Positions 12,209-23,134 of a DNA stretch of 64,000 nt are shown here, piece by piece. The stretch is from assembly GCA_022225965.2 (NCBI GenBank), contig JAKJXP020000036.1, forward strand, positions 186,001 through 250,000, given 5' to 3'. Under the pieces are notes generated by a model. The model did not search any database and was not told the DNA's origin. It worked only from the letters and a program-made list of their open reading frames with translations. Each line of letters starts with the position of its first letter. Within the stretch, counting starts at the first letter, position 1. This DNA comes from Diatrype stigma (lineage: Eukaryota > Ascomycota > Sordariomycetes > Xylariales > Diatrypaceae). The position numbers were made by a program, and so were the translations under genes.

Positions 12209-13026
12209 ATGGCGTACCGACAGTGAGTGCACACGTGCATCCCTCGGAACCGAAACTGACAGCATCCTTGATTAGGCATCGAGACAGCACGGATGTCCTC
12301 TACCCGAATAAAGGACCAGGGACCCAAAGAACCAGAGGACCTCGTTGCTGCTCAGATACAGCAGTGAACCTTCCGTACGAGAACTATCTCGGGGCGGTTC
12401 TCAATAAAAAATATCGCATTGCATTCGTGGGGCCCAACAAGGAGCACATAGGCTTTTACACAGTGACCGGCTGGAACGACGAACGCTTCGAAGCCCAGGC
12501 CTTTGACTTATGCCAACTCCCGGACAAGCTGTACCTCTCACGGAAACGGCGCCTGCGGCGTTTGAAGCAGTCGGGAAACTGCACAGACGACTTCAAGCAT
12601 AACCATTCAAGATACCTGATCTCTCCAGAATCATCGCGAGGCATATGCCGCGAGGGCGACAGCAACAACCGCACGGATCAGAAACCAGAGAACCTTTCGG
12701 AGCACCAATTTCCAAGCCTGAGACCATCCAGTGAATGCGATAAATCCAGGCCTACGGATAGTCGGTCCTGCAACGTGAGGCCAAAGACCTACGCGGAAGC
12801 GGCATCTAACTCCCCAGCGGCAGCAAGGCCCTCCCACACCGAGACCCGGAATGCTTGTGTAAATGCCCTCTCCATCAGCCGTAAAGGAGCTAGGCAACGG
12901 GAACGTCGACAGAAGAGGAGAGAGCAGAGACGACTGAAGGCCGCCTCCCTCAAGGGAGAAGAGCAAGCAGACGACGCCCAAAGTATATCTTCCAGGATTT
13001 CCCCAAACTCGTCACGTTCGTTGTAG
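12209..13026 (+). CDS. Small basic protein of unknown function
   Basis: A 14-nt first exon (12209-12222) ends at a strong donor GTGAGT. A 53-nt intron (12223-12275, ending GATTAG) leads to exon 2 (12276-13026). The join is in phase and gives MAYRQ followed by HRDSTDVLYP, 254 aa in total. A central block (NYLGAVLNKKYRIAFVGP, then a GFYTVTGW segment) looks folded. The C-terminal third is strongly basic with the run RQRERRQKRREQRRLKAA, which suggests nuclear or nucleic-acid binding. I do not recognise the family. The neat splice junction and uninterrupted frame argue that it is real. Confidence 0.55.
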
Positions 13027-13873
13027 AAGTCAGCAAGCACACCCTTGCTTCTAGGGGCCCCTCATCCTTGAGATCGGATTGCCAGTGAGTGATTTGAATG
13101 TCAATGCATAAACTTATCGTGGGCTTCTTGCTACTCCTTCTCAGATCCGGTTGACTCTTTGGTTCTCACCCCAGCATTTTTCGGCTTTTGTTGTGATGAC
13201 ATTTGGGTGCGTTGGCACTCGAAGTGACGATCTCACCACAAGAGATCCCAAATCTGCTGGTATCCTTCTCTCCGAGAAGGGCTATCCTACTTCGTTTTAC
13301 AGCCTGCAGTGGAGGGGCCCTGAAATCCATAGCAGACTAAAACCCCACAATCATTCAGATATCGCGTTCAGGCATCAGTGCCCCTATTCTTTCATGGTCC
13401 GTGAGGCTTTCATAGCAATGGTATAATAAATCATCGAATCTATGCCTATCTAGTGATTGCCATTTTATCCGAATGCTCAGTGCCATAGACCCGAAAGATG
13501 TGTACCTAATAGTCTCCAGGGGTTCGAGCTATCTCTGGCCCATAGCAAGTGTGGGGTCGTGGTACTAACAAGTCCCGGCTGGAATATAACTGCCGACGGC
13601 ACTATTTACGGAAAGGAGACTTCGGCTATGCGGGGACGCGCCCACCACTATACTTACAACTAACCTAGCGAACACGCCTACCCGGCAGCCCCCGGCATTG
13701 CCCTCGAAGGACCTATGACATCTTTTTTATCACCATCACAAGCATGAATGGTCACGGCTTATGATCGCATGAGATACCCCTAGCCAGCGACATAGAAAGT
13801 ATAAAGATAATTACTGTATTGCTGTATTAGCTCAACCCAGCTCAGTATAACAGCAACACAAGAAAACGGCATC
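13027..13873. other. Intergenic region upstream of the hydrolase
   Basis: Short unsupported frames only. The last 100 bases are the likely promoter and leader of the alpha/beta hydrolase gene. Confidence 0.4.
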
Positions 13874-14887
13874 ATGGACGCACTTCCACAGCTCGGCCGC
13901 GGTCTCCTCGAGGTTCTCGACGCGACCTTCGCGGCCTACGAGCCGCTCCTGCTCCCGCGCGAGAGCGAGATCAAGTCGACGCGGCGCGAGACGCACCAGT
14001 ACGGCACGGACCCGCGCCAGGCCCTCGACGTCTACTACCCGGACGAGGCGGCCGCCGCACGGGCGCAAGCGCACTTCCCGGCGGCAAGACCGGTGCTCGT
14101 CTTCCTGTACGGCGGCGGCTTCTTCTCGGGCGACCGGCTCAAGGCCGACTACGCCCACGACGCGGTCTTCGCCAACATCGGCCACTACTTCGCCGCGCGC
14201 CACGGCTTCACCGTCGTCGTCCCCGACTACCGCCTGCTGCTGGCCCACGGCGCGCGCTTCCCCTCCGGCGGCGAGGACGTCGCGCTCGCGGTCGACTGGA
14301 TCGCCAGGTCGTTGACGCGGCAGAACGGCTACGCTGCCATCGATCTCTTCGTCATGGGCAACTCCGCCGGCGGCGTGCACGCCGCGACCTGGGCGCTGCA
14401 CCCGGCGTTCGCCGACTCCGTATCGCGCGTCACGTCGGAGGCCAGCAGGCGCGGCGGCGGCGGTGGCGGTCCCGCCGTGTGGCTGAGGGCGCTCATGCTA
14501 CTCGGCGTGCCGGCCCACTTCAACGGCGAGGATAACGAGATCCTGCGGGGCTACTTCGGTGACGGCGCCGACGACATTGCCAAGAACGCCCCGCTTGGGT
14601 TGCTGAAAGCCGCGACGCAGCAGTGGGTAGGTGGGGCATCGTCGGGGGCTGGCCTTGTTCCCGGGGTGAAGGTCGCGGCACTGCTCAGCGAGCTGGACCC
14701 CGAGTATATCTACCAGTCAGTCGGGGAGTTCGCGGAGGCGTGGCCGGGACCCGGCGCCGTGGAGACACATATACTGAGGGGCCACAATCACATCAGCCCG
14801 CAGGTTAGCTTGGGGACCGGCATTGAGAGAGAGGAAGCCTGGGGGGTCCAAGTGGCCGATATTTGTCGCAGTGCTGCGAGTAGCTAG
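13874..14887 (+). CDS. Alpha/beta-hydrolase (esterase/lipase-like)
   Basis: Single exon, 337 aa, start ATG at 13874. The oxyanion-hole motif is YGGGFF (79-84, a variant of HGGG), the nucleophile elbow is GNSAG with Ser164, the candidate acid is Asp275 in LSELDPEYI, and the candidate base is His304 or His306 in RGHNHIS. Spacing and motifs fit the carboxylesterase / BD-FAE / kynurenine-formamidase-like group (alpha/beta_hydrolase_3). A Gly6 run (about 194-199) lies in the cap region. There is no signal peptide, so it is probably cytosolic. The substrate cannot be predicted. Very GC-rich third positions produce long antisense frames that were ignored. Confidence 0.85.
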   Translation: MDALPQLGRGLLEVLDATFAAYEPLLLPRESEIKSTRRETHQYGTDPRQALDVYYPDEAAAARAQAHFPAARPVLVFLYGGGFFSGDRLKADYAHDAVFANIGHYFAARHGFTVVVPDYRLLLAHGARFPSGGEDVALAVDWIARSLTRQNGYAAIDLFVMGNSAGGVHAATWALHPAFADSVSRVTSEASRRGGGGGGPAVWLRALMLLGVPAHFNGEDNEILRGYFGDGADDIAKNAPLGLLKAATQQWVGGASSGAGLVPGVKVAALLSELDPEYIYQSVGEFAEAWPGPGAVETHILRGHNHISPQVSLGTGIEREEAWGVQVADICRSAASS

Positions 14888-16907
14888 TTAGATTGAATTC
14901 TACAATGTCGTCTAGATGATAGCATGTTCACTTGGACCTCGGGAAACTGATCTGCTCAAGCGATTAGTCCAGGGAAAATCGACAAAATTACCGTCGAATT
15001 TCATGACGAAAAGGACAAACAAGCAACTGAATGTTGACGCCTCACATTTTAGTCCATGTACCATCAGGCAATAATAAAGAGGCGGCAACTGTACTGGTGG
15101 TCTCAACAAGTATACGCTTATGTACGGCTATATCACTGCACGAAAACTTCCGACATACATATATCATGTCAAATTTTATTACTGTAAGCTCTCCAATCAA
15201 GGCATGTAGTCTCCAACCCCGGACCAGCGTCGGAATTCTTGGTCTGTATGGCCACATAGGGATTCATTTACCACCGTTGGTCGGGCCATTTGGACCAGAG
15301 ACGTATCTAGAGAACATCAGCAAAAGTATCGCGTTGTCGAATTCGCGATAGACCAACCTGGACCACATTCTCCCAACAAATCCGGTTTTGTATTGGTCTG
15401 CTATGCTGTACCGCCTTGCGCTAGACTCAGCATCGCTAGACCGTTTCTGCATGTAAAGGCCGTCAAAATCAGGACCCCAGAACTAGATACACTCGAGTTA
15501 GCACTGACACTGCGTATACCGCCGATTGCCGGTGAGTCAGGGAGAGATTTTGGAATACTGACAGCACCAGAGTTTCTCTTGGATCCTCCTTGGCGACCGG
15601 CCTTGCCTCCTACCGAGTCTTTGTTTCCCCAGTCTCCCATGACGTACGGATCCAACGTGGCTTCGGTTGTTTTTGGTTGTGATATGTCAAAGGTAGCTGG
15701 TTTGGATGTGCTGGATGCGTTGGATGTGTCGAAGTTAGTTTGTGAGGTCTCTATTGTAATGTGATTGAGGGAAGGGAGATTGAAAGACACTGCGGCCCAT
15801 GGCGCTGAATATATGGGATTCCCGACCTTCGTGACCCTTGACATGTGCACTCCTATCTCACCTTCATGACGTTATTGAATTCGTCGTAGGACGACGAAGC
15901 TTGACCTCTTTTCTGGCTCCTTTCTAGACTGTGGCCAATCAGAAGAGCGATATCGACTCGTTTAGGAAACTGTGAAGGTTCACTAGCTTTGCGATCCAGT
16001 CTAATGAACCTTCACGAGTCGCAAGGTGCGTAAGCTACAAATCTGCCAGAAAGGCGATATCGATCGGCCGAACTTGTATAGTGGTTAATATATCAGTGGT
16101 CAATTGCGGAACTGATGAGGAGGGTCGCTTTCTTACGTTGTTGACAGCCCTCGCCACAGTCACAAGAGCGCATCAAAGCGACACGATCCCCCTACTCGAA
16201 GCTAGACAGCTCGATCTTTGCTTTTCATGAATGGCTTCATTAACAGAAAACGCACTGTGCGTTCGGAATATGACATATTGCTAATTACTAACATATGTAA
16301 CAATATTATTCTTCTGGGTGGCCACCTTATTGCGGCATGCTCTCTTACGATAACATATGCTTCAAAAGCACCATCCTCAACTTCTATACCGTGATCATAC
16401 AGTTTCAGCTACTCATATGCTAAACTATGTCATTAAGATAAGGTCGTTGGCTTATCGTCGATCTTGAGTCGTTTCTACGTTAATTTTGATATGCTGCCAA
16501 ACGCTAGGTATATCGAGGGCGATCTGGAGCCCCCAAGATGGGACTTGGGCCAACAATACTGGCGAATATTGTATTCCCGCCCCCATTCTAAGTTCAAGCT
16601 ATCATAAGTCCAATCTATATTGGTACTGCGCTTTTCCATCCTTGAATCAGGATTCTTTCTTGTCTTAGATGGCATGTTAGTTTACTTGTATCCGGCATTG
16701 CGGAATTATTGACACTTGGTCACGACAAAGTACACAAGAATATTCCTCATCGACTTTCAACTTCGTATTAGACGTCGAGATATAACAAGGCAAAGGGCCG
16801 AACCATTTGGGACTTAAACTTGGCACATCATTTTATAAAAGAGGACGTCTACAAATCACTTCAGGAATTCGATCAAAGGGTATTGGAACAGTATATTAAT
16901 GATATGA
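14888..16907. other. Intergenic region left of the RIP block
   Basis: About 2 kb. At 15393-15850 both strands are open at once (124 codons + and 149 codons -); neither could be identified. An 11-bp inverted repeat with a 22-nt spacer lies at 15972-16015. Base composition becomes AT-richer from about 16200 rightwards. Confidence 0.4.
15972..16015. repeat. Inverted repeat (stem-loop)
   Basis: GTGAAGGTTCA at 15972-15982 is exactly complementary to TGAACCTTCAC at 16005-16015, with a 22-nt spacer. GCGATATCGA words lie on both flanks. Function unknown. Confidence 0.4.
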
Positions 16908-18249
16908 GCCCCCTTAGGGGCCGGCCGTTGCAGCGCTCGGAAAGCGCTATTACGTAACGCTTCGTAAGGCTATTGTTGCGTTCGTAAAGGCCGCTTTTAG
17001 CTATTTAAGCGGTACCTTCGAATAAGGATATTATAAAAGCGGCTTATAATGGCTTATGCGAATCCTTTATATAAAGATATTATAACGTTTATAAAAATAA
17101 CCGAAAGCTATTTTTACGGCCGGCTTAAAGTAATTTAATTTATTTCATTTATTATTCTTTTTTTCGGATATAAGGAAAAAATTATTAATTCGTTTTCGAT
17201 TATTCGCATACGAAATAACGTTATAAGTATAAAAAACTTATTAAGAACGTTTTATAATACCGGCATACGGTATTAGAAAATTATTTGTTTAATAGCTTAA
17301 TATTTTTTTCGCTTATGCCGGAATCGAAAGCGTATTATGCGGCCTTTCGGCGGAAGTTATAGCCCAAATACGTATTAAAGGAAATTCCGACCCGCATTAA
17401 GCGGGCCCGAAATGCGGCGAAAGTGCGTTCGCAAATAAAGGCGCCGCTTTATAAGCGAAATAAGGATTATCGGCTTGGGTTATATTCGGAATTCGAATTT
17501 TATCGTAATTATTTGGCTATATAAAAATAAAGACATATAATATCGCTTATAGCCCTTATTATTAAGGTTATTCCGTTTTTATTCCGGTTCGTTTTATTAA
17601 ACCGAAAGAATAATCGGAAATAATTCTTTCGTTCAAAAGGGATAACGCAGAATGAAAAGAACTTTTCGTGCCCATATCGGACCGGGTCGCCGACGTCGGC
17701 TTCGGTATATATGATTTCGCCTAAACGGAAAAACCTTGCTTATGCCGTTATAAAAGCGGCATTAATCGCGAATATATTCCCGGGATTTTTGCTTGCCGTC
17801 GTTTCGGAATTAACGAGCCGTTAAAACGTAGCTTTAAAAATGAAAGGCTTTTTTTCGGTTCGTACCGGTTCGTATAAAAACAAATATTTCGCCTTTTATA
17901 TTAAGCGTTTTATATATGCGTTTTCGAAAATTGTTATATCGTAATTTATATCGATATATGCTAAATATATAAATGCTAAATATTTTTTTATTATAAGGCC
18001 CTAAAGCCGGTTTTATATTTAGCCGAAAACTCGATCGAATATTCATTTCGAAAGGGTAATTATTATTGCCGGTTATAATATAAATACGTACCGTCGGCAT
18101 TATAATTCGTACGAACGTACCGTTATGCTATAAATTCTTTGGATATTTAAAACGAATCCGGCCCAAAATAACCTTACGTAATTCTCGTTAAGAAAAATTC
18201 GTAATATTCGTATTACAAAATTATCCGAAGGCTTGGTATTATAAGCGTT

Positions 18250-19720
18250 TATTAATTAAAGCATAAGTTAATAATCGATTATTAATCCCGTCGGAAAAAC
18301 GTATTTGCAAATATATTTTCGGCCGACGATACGTATACCGTTATAAAATTAATATCGAATCCTGCCGAACGGACGAAAACGTTACGAAAGGCGTTTATTA
18401 AGGGGGTCGCTTTTATTTTAAAATTAAGCAAGTCGTATTAAGCCGTTATATTATCGATATATATAATAATCGTATTATATGCCTATATTAAGCCGAATAA
18501 CAAAAAGGCTTTTTAAATCGCAATTAATTCGAAAGTATTAATTAGAAATTATAATTCGTTTTTGCCGAATAAGTAATAAAAGGCTTAAATAACCGGAATA
18601 AGCAGGTTCGTACGTTAATTTCCTTAGGCCGGATTTTCGCGATACCAAAAATTCCCGAACGCGAATTTTAAAAAATTTATAAATAAATAAAAAACCGCCC
18701 GGTTCGAATTTATTAATAAGTAAATGCCATTAAAATTCCGAAAAAAATCCTTTTATTATCGTAAATTCCTTACGGCGCCGTTATTAAACGGACGTTATAA
18801 GCGTAAGTTACGTATAAAAGCGAAAAAGTCCCAAATTCCGTATAAAAAGGGCTTGCCTAAAAGCATTACCGTTACGCAAAAGCTTAAAAAGCCGGCAATC
18901 CGTTCGGCTTAACGGCCGAAAAAGGTATTTACGATAAAAGCATTAGTAATTAACTTATTGGCTTTCGTAAGTTTCCGTTCCGATAAACGGGCGTTTATCG
19001 ACGTTATATCGATTTCGATTCCGAAAATTTCGAGGGTTATATTTTAGCCGTTTTTTCCGGGATTCGGGAAAATTCCTAACGCGGCGATTAGTTTATTATA
19101 AAAAAAGTATAACGGAATCGCAATTTTTCCGGAGGAAAATACGAAAATGAAGTCGTCGAAGTAATAAGCGATTAATATTTCGGTAAATAATATGGAAAGC
19201 ATTTAATAAAGAGCTTTTGCGAATAAGTTAAATAAATATGGGGCCGTATAAAAGCCGAATAAAAAATAATTTTCGTAATAAAACCTTTCGCGTTATTCGA
19301 AGCCGAATAGCCGACGTTACGATGCCGTTACGAATACCATGCAAAACGCGTTTTTAAAGTTCTTTTTAACGAAAAAAAACCTTTTACCGAAGCGGCATAC
19401 GAAATCGAAAACGTTTTTAATCGTAATGTATTTAAATGTAATACTTATTTCCGGGATTTAATTATTAACCGAATTTTTCGGAAAATAAAAAAGGTGGTAT
19501 ATTCTGCGTTATTTTCCGTTCGGTTTTAATACGAGGCCGAGCGGAAAAAAAACGAAGCCGAACGGTAAAGAAAACGGAACGAAAGCAATGCGGCCGAATA
19601 TAAAATCGCCTTTTAGTTATTATTAAATTACCGCCGGATTTTCGTAAGCTATTGCGAAATTCCCGGAAATTACCGGTAAAGGTTATTACGTATAACCGAA
19701 TTAGGCGCCGTATATAAATA
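18250..19720 (-). pseudogene. Reverse transcriptase / RNase H relic
   Basis: One reading frame contains, in order, a polymerase block resembling APYLFNLFAKALY, then YYFDDFIFVF (catalytic YxDD box), LEIFGIEID with a later ARLSERKL segment, GFLSF, and an RNase H-like part with KDFFRNFNG and FGNFWYRENP. The YFDD box, the FGIEID codons and the RNase H segment all fall in the same phase, but stops interrupt it. One pair of adjacent stops before KDFF sits where relatives of this family, as I recall them, carry Trp-Trp, consistent with G-to-A change by RIP. The RNase H acidic motif is also lost. Inactive. Confidence 0.65.
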
Positions 19721-20399
19721 TGCCGTCGATTAAAATAAGAAGTTTTCCGAAGTAATGCCTAAAGGCGGCCCTTTATTTTTCGGCGATTAAGGGAAACGGC
19801 GAATCCCGAAAGGAACTTTCGCTTATAAGGAAGGTTTCGAAAAAAGGGAATGTATTAATATCCGGCCTAGCCGGAAAAAAGTTACGTATTTAAATGAATA
19901 ACTAAATTATTTCCGGATTTTTCGGTATTACGGGCGAATTATTAAAACCGGACGTAATAGTATTTAAATTTTATTTAGGTTTATTATTATATTTCGTTAT
20001 TTTATAATTTCCATTATAATTAAGGCATTTATGGGGCTTTTCGTATTTATTACCGAAGGCCTTCCGAACGTATTCGTTTTTATTCCAATTACGGCAGGTA
20101 TTTTCTTAAAAGGTTTTTCGGGCCTTAAATAGCGCCGAAGCGCTCCCGTTATGTATTTTAAAAGCGTTAAAAAAAAAGAACTCGCTAATTTAATCCGGCT
20201 TTTTGTTTTTTTATTTTATTACGTTATAATCGAGATTTATTACGGAAACCATATAAACCATTGCGTATATAAATATGTATTTTATTTAATAGGCTTATTC
20301 GTATTTCGCTATATATCCGGCGAAACGCATTATATTTATTTATACGTTTAAATACATTAGAAAAAAACGGGCGTAAATTTCCATATATCGAACGAAGCA

Positions 20400-20965
20400 T
20401 TAAAAAAAGATATATAAGTCGAAACCGTAATAAAGGATCTTTTTAATATTAAAAACGAATCGAAATTCGGAATTAACGATACGAACGTTCGAAGCTTCGT
20501 TTTGCGCTTTCGAATAAACGCTAATCCGGAATTTAATTAAATTTAAAGGCTTAAATTTAAATTCGAATATTTGCATTACGTAACGTATTTTTATATTCGG
20601 AAATACATTTGCGGTATTTGTTATAATATTAGGATATTTATTAATTTCGTCGTTTAAGTCCGAAACGCGTTTTTGGGTTTTTTTTTCGAAATGCCGGCGG
20701 GCCATTTTATTTTGCAGCTTTTGCTTTTTTAATTCGACTTTACGTGCTTTAAGCCGGCATTTGCGAAAATCGAGCTTTTCGGCCGAAGGAACGGATTTGA
20801 AGGATTCGCCAGTCGTATTTACGCATAATCGTTTTATAAGCCTTATAATCGGCGGCAGAAAACCGGCGGTATCGGTCCTTAATATTGTATTAAGGGCCGC
20901 CGGCGCTTTTAATAAAAAACGCGTTACGCATTTTTCGGTATTCGCGGCGACGATTTCTAAAAGCG
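20400..20965 (-). pseudogene. ORF1-like remnant of the RIP element
   Basis: A frame of about 190 codons stays open upstream of the RT relic on the same strand. Its centre is lysine/arginine-rich and probably coiled coil (KCRLKARKVELKKQKLQNK, then MARRHFEKKTQKRVSDL). Its position, 5' of RT-RNase H on the element strand, fits a gag-like or ORF1 product. That assignment is inference; no domain is recognisable. Confidence 0.35.
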
Positions 20966-21160
20966 CATTTTAAGTAGCAGGAATAAATATAAAGGTATCG
21001 TTAAAATCCATTATATCGGAATTTATAAATAAATAATAATTAATTAATAAATCGAACTTAAAAAATATTTATAAAGGATTCGAATTAAAATTCGAAATAA
21101 AAGCGGCGATGCGGTTATAAAGTTAATCGAATTGTTAATTATTATTATTATAAATGGCAA

Positions 21161-22214
21161 GTTGCAATATAAAACCCTTTTGGACCCGTAAACTAATTTA
21201 TTAGTCAGTACCGAAAGCCCATACGTAAGATGTTGCCCATGCTTTGGGATTAGGATAAGTGGACATTTAAATCGCAATAAGGTAAAATAAATCATCTGTG
21301 GTCGTGCAATAAGTAGCCTATTCGATATTGTTGTACTACTAAACTGTCGTGTAAAATGAACCATAGGTCTATATCACAACAATAGGACGGCGTCATCAAC
21401 AAACTAGTCTGCAACGGAACAACTGTATCTGCCCCATTACCAACTTCCTTACAACCCTATCCCAATGGGCCTGGGCTGGGACTAGTGTCAGCATCGGAAT
21501 ATTCGCGATTGATGGGGTCTTGGTCGCCAGTTGGTCGGTCCTCTATCTTCGGCACCTAGTAATTTGCCTCCACACGCGAAAACAGATACAGCAAGCCAGC
21601 TACAAAAACACCCAGAGGCAAGCACAGCGACGTCTACGCCGAGATAGCTTGCAACAGCTCAACCGCCAGGGCGAGGTGCGGGAAACCCCAGATCTTCATA
21701 TACACGAGATGCATATACCGCTGACTGAGAAGCCGAGCAACAGGACCATCAATCGGTCCCTACGGCTTAGATAAAGAGATGGCAAACTAGCAAAAGTGGT
21801 GCACAAGTTATGACATCAGGATTTATCTACTGAACAAAGCAGGAAATTCTGTACCTGAGAATAATGGGTGTTTGGAGGTTTGTAGCGAGAAATGGGGGTA
21901 AGAGGGTGAAGATGTGGTGGGGTGGACACCCCCTATTTTCCATTGGTTAGCCCCTTTACCAAATCATACTAGTAAACTCCTATTCTTAATGATTCCTATT
22001 AATGAACTTCATAGGGCATTTGCTTTTTACTATACAGCTGCATACATCATTTCCAATATCAACCAAATTTCCTACAAATCCATGAAAAACCAGTGCTGCA
22101 ATATACATTTTAATGCCTGCCACTAAGCTGAGATAGATCTGTATTGAATATACACCGTGACTCTCAATCAGGGTCCGGGGTTTTATTCCTCTTTGAAAGA
22201 CGAAACCAACCAGT
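21161..22214. other. Region between the RIP block and the SDR gene
   Basis: Normal composition returns here. It holds the orphan coding fragment described separately and a GGGGTGGACACCCCC hairpin near 21920. Nothing else supported. Confidence 0.4.
21408..21774 (+). pseudogene. Orphan C-terminal fragment of a membrane protein
   Basis: An open frame without a usable ATG runs to a stop at 21774. It contains a hydrophobic segment (AGTSVSIGIFAIDGVLVASW, continuing SVLYL) that looks like one membrane helix. An Arg/Gln-rich cytosolic-type tail follows (TQRQAQRRLRRDS). Upstream coding sequence is missing and the RIP block begins within 250 bases. I infer the 3' end of a gene truncated by element insertion or rearrangement. 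Family not recognised; a final exon of an intact gene is less likely, because the sequence to the left has no plausible exon. Confidence 0.35.
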
Positions 22215-23134
22215 CTACGACCATGCATAACCGACTTCACACCAACCTCCATCCACATACCATTCTTGTCGGTTCACCATTTTGCTGTCATCGCCCAACA
22301 GAAAGGCAATACTAGCAGCGATCTCCTCAGGCTTGGCCCACCGCTTGACTAGCGATGGAATGTTGTGATCCTCCTTCACGTTCCAGATTTGCCCATTGTT
22401 CATCAACAAAGGTTGCCTGACCATATCTGTATCGATCGCGCCGCTATAGTAAAGCTTCGTTATTACGTGTTAGATCACCTGGGGCGTAAGGACGACTTAC
22501 GGGCAAAGGGCGTTGACGCGGATACCCCTTGGGGCACCTTCGAAAGATGCGACCTTGGTCAGACCAATGATCGCATGCTTCGATGCGCAGTAGCAGGACA
22601 TCCCTGGTGAGGCGTACTTGCTCATAATGCTGCCGCAGTTCACGATACTGCCACCATCTTTTATGTTCTTCATCTCGAACTTCAAGCAATTGAACGTCCC
22701 GACCACGTTGGTATCGTGCAGCAGGTTCAAATCTTCCAGTGGCATGTCCGTAATCGGATATATCCTATCGTTCATCTTCGCTGCATCAAAATCGGTAAGC
22801 AATCTTCCTGGAAGCCGTAGCTTATGGATAACGCCACCATACCGGCGACATTAGCAGCACCGTCCAGCGGACCGAACTTGGCGACGGTTGCGTTAATCCA
22901 TGCCTCGACTTGCTCTTGCTTGCTGACATCGCAAATCATCGTCATCACACGGTCCCTTGCTTCGGGTATGTCCTGGTGAATTCCAGCAAGCCCTCTGGCT
23001 AGGTTCTCCTCCGACGTGGCAGCCATCGATACCTTGGCGCCGCGGGAGAGGAGGTGCCGTGCAGTTGCTAAGCCTGCGCCCCGGCTGGCTCCGGTGACAG
23101 CAATGACTTTGTCTTGGAAAGGAAGGGTAGCCAT
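22215..23134 (-). CDS. Short-chain dehydrogenase/reductase (SDR)
   Basis: Three exons: 22843-23134, 22501-22780 and 22215-22443, with introns of 62 and 57 nt. Phases agree and give 266 aa, the normal length of a classical SDR. The NAD(P)-binding motif TGASRGAG is at 14-21. Ser148 and Y161-x3-K165 (YCASK) form the catalytic set at the usual spacing, and CPGAIDTDM spans the second splice junction exactly as in relatives. The first intron has an alternative (exon 1 to 22838, exon 2 from 22775) that would preserve the Ala-Gly of the NAG motif; both keep the frame. An NAD(P)-dependent oxidoreductase with unknown substrate. Diverges from the PTH11-like gene. Confidence 0.85.

Larger units (their letters stand above)
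16908..21160 (-). mobile_element. RIP-mutated retroelement, DIRS-like relic
   Basis: About 4.2 kb of sharply different composition. TpA is everywhere, CpA and TpG are very scarce, while CpG is retained (cgaa/ttcg words). This is the signature of repeat-induced point mutation, which targets CpA in duplicated DNA. It begins at a GCCCCCTTAGGGGCC hairpin and fades out near 21160. The minus strand keeps a reverse-transcriptase to RNase H order with a YFDD catalytic box (19152-19163) and a LEIFGIEID segment. These resemble the RT-RH of DIRS-type tyrosine-recombinase retrotransposons. No tyrosine recombinase, LTRs or target-site duplication could be identified, so the exact family and boundaries are uncertain. 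Confidence 0.75.

Noticed and set aside
15393..15850. Overlapping open frames on both strands (124 and 149 codons)
   Set aside because: Neither strand gave a recognisable domain or a splice partner; left as unassigned. A protein search of both translations would decide.
17640..17830. Possible tyrosine recombinase downstream of the RT relic
   Set aside because: None of the three minus-strand frames shows a convincing HxxR...Y arrangement; RIP damage prevents a call.
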